Positions 13,189 through 13,824 of a DNA stretch of 13,824 nucleotides are shown piece after piece. The notes under the pieces were generated by a model, which did no database searches, was not told the origin of the DNA, and saw only the letters and a program-made list of their open reading frames with translations. The translations under genes and the position numbers were made by a program. This DNA is from Candidatus Falkowbacteria bacterium CG23_combo_of_CG06-09_8_20_14_all_49_15 (lineage in GTDB: Bacteria; Patescibacteriota; Patescibacteriia; Patescibacteriales; UM-FILTER-48-10), in contig PCSD01000043.1 in the NCBI GenBank assembly GCA_002771615.1, forward strand, positions 1 to 13,824, given 5' to 3'. Every line of letters begins with the position of its first letter. Within the stretch, counting starts at the first letter, position 1.

Positions 13189-13560
13189 CTAAAATTTCAA
13201 CTTGCGGGCGTAAGCGCCGATAAAAGGCAATTCTTTCCGATGGCCGTTCGCCGCGTTGATGATGCCGATGATACCCAGAGCGCAAGTGCCCAGGCCGAAA
13301 AACGACAGGAGTATCCAGCCGATGATCGGAATCAGGCTGAGTACGATACTGCCGCCAATGCTGACGATCAGCAGGACCAAGGCTTGTTTGACATGAAATT
13401 TGGCGTTTTCGTCTTTTTTCAGGTTTTCATCGGCAAAAAACCAGACAATGCCGACCAAAAGGTAGGCCAAAATGGCGACGAGCTTGCCATTTTCATTATT
13501 AGGCTGGTTCTGGCTGTTGTTTTGGTTTGTATTTTCGGGCAATCCTTTTTCTTCAGTCAT
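13189..13560 (-). CDS. DUF4870 (Tic20-like) small membrane protein
   Basis: A 123-residue protein with an Asn/Gln-rich hydrophilic N-terminus (1-25) and three predicted helices (about 26-43, 58-79 and 84-105). The signature F-H-V-K-Q-A-L at 55-61 precedes helix 2 and is the hallmark of DUF4870/Tic20-type proteins, whose bacterial role is unknown. I start at ATG 13560; the frame extends to a TTG at 13590, which would add M-P-T-A-A-S-E-Q-K-N and is less likely. No Shine-Dalgarno is visible. Its promoter lies about 120 bases upstream, and ppsA follows on the same strand after about 95 bases. Confidence 0.78.
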   Translation of the reverse strand: MTEEKGLPENTNQNNSQNQPNNENGKLVAILAYLLVGIVWFFADENLKKDENAKFHVKQALVLLIVSIGGSIVLSLIPIIGWILLSFFGLGTCALGIIGIINAANGHRKELPFIGAYARKLKF

Positions 13561-13680
13561 ATTTTTTTGTTCGGACGCGGCCGTTGGCAAGAAATATACG
13601 CCGAGCGGGCGAATCCGGTTTCAATTAATTACTAACTACTGACAAATTAAATATATAATGAAGTATTTTTTTATATATGA

Positions 13681-13709
13681 ATTATAGCATATAATATTTT
13701 TTCTGCCAA
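13681..13709 (-). promoter_or_regulatory. Promoter of the DUF4870-like gene
   Basis: On the minus strand, -35 TTGGCA (complement of 13704-13709) and a perfect -10 TATAAT (complement of 13681-13686) are 17 bases apart, with an extended TG-C before the -10. The predicted transcription start is near 13674, leaving a leader of roughly 110 bases. It may also drive ppsA and the small membrane gene behind it. Confidence 0.78.
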
Positions 13710-13713
13710 AATT

Positions 13714-13741
13714 TTGACTAAATAGGGATATTTTTTATAGG
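13714..13741 (+). promoter_or_regulatory. Candidate divergent promoter at the right edge
   Basis: TTGACT (13714-13719) followed after 16 bases by TATAGG (13736-13741). The -35 is strong and the -10 is weak (four of six). It sits four bases from the -35 of the minus-strand promoter and points to the partial gene at 13781. Confidence 0.45.
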
Positions 13742-13752
13742 GGCTTGTATAG

Positions 13753-13774
13753 AACAGTAAACTAATTTACTGTT
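13753..13774. promoter_or_regulatory. 22-base dyad, operator-like, before the edge gene
   Basis: AACAGTAAA (13753-13761) and TTTACTGTT (13766-13774) are perfect 9-bp inverted arms around CTAA. The dyad lies just after the predicted start of transcription and six bases before the ATG at 13781. No T run follows, so it is not a terminator. It fits a repressor operator or an mRNA hairpin that covers the start. Confidence 0.5.
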
Positions 13775-13780
13775 ATATAT

Positions 13781-13824
13781 ATGCCCAAGTTGTTAAAAAA
13801 TTCCAAGCTACCTAATTCGGTGAT
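13781..13824 (+). CDS. Start of a gene cut by the window edge
   Basis: An ATG at 13781 opens a frame reading M-P-K-L-L-K-N-S-K-L-P-N-S-V to the end of the window without a stop. Only 14 codons are visible, so no family can be named. The promoter-like element and symmetric dyad upstream make it likely that a real gene starts here. There is no Shine-Dalgarno. Confidence 0.4.
   Translation, partial: MPKLLKNSKLPNSV

Noticed and set aside
1..13824. CRISPR arrays, insertion sequences and attachment sites
   Set aside because: No regularly spaced repeat units, transposase genes, terminal inverted repeats or duplicated tRNA ends were found. The only tandem structure is the pilin gene array.

Overview
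The window looks like a chromosomal segment of a Patescibacteria (CPR) bacterium, probably of the Parcubacteria group. This is inference from several signs: a tandem array of small two-helix T4SS-type pilins, housekeeping proteins with CPR-like insertions (TsaD, Pth), short intergenic gaps, several genes without a Shine-Dalgarno sequence, and a cell-surface set (3D-domain protein, LytR-CpsA-Psr protein) typical of a Gram-positive-like envelope. No marker such as 16S rRNA is present, so the assignment is not proven. There are no insertion sequences, CRISPR arrays or phage genes.

Region 1 (1-2850) is a promoter followed by six consecutive paralogous genes for VirB2/TrbC-like pilins. Each has a signal peptide, a variable mature N-terminus, two membrane helices and a conserved loop around W-M-T-A-G-G-x-E-x-x-V-x-K-A-K. 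The first gene has the strongest ribosome binding site and is separated from the second by a double RNA hairpin. The array ends at a bidirectional terminator.

Region 2 (2850-5825) holds a small lipoprotein gene on the minus strand, a compact divergent promoter pair with palindromic -35 boxes, a short leader with an intrinsic-terminator hairpin, a 3D-domain cell-wall protein, and a LytR-CpsA-Psr ligase-type protein behind its own consensus promoter.

Region 3 (5994-10360) is housekeeping: der (ribosome-assembly GTPase) followed 10 bases later by pth, then a decayed NAD(P)H:quinone oxidoreductase remnant, a SAM methyltransferase, tRNA-Arg(CCG), and tsaD with a strong terminator. The common theme of der, pth, tRNA-Arg and tsaD is translation.

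Region 4 (10389-13824) is mostly on the minus strand: a DUF4870-type membrane protein with a near-consensus promoter, a full-length phosphoenolpyruvate synthase (ppsA) and a small DUF3566-like membrane protein. At the right edge a second divergent promoter and a 22-base dyad precede the first codons of a gene that runs out of the window.

The most notable items are the six-gene pilin array with its built-in RNA structures, the divergent promoter/attenuator between the lipoprotein and 3D genes, the previously unmarked oxidoreductase pseudogene, and the operator-like dyad at the right edge.
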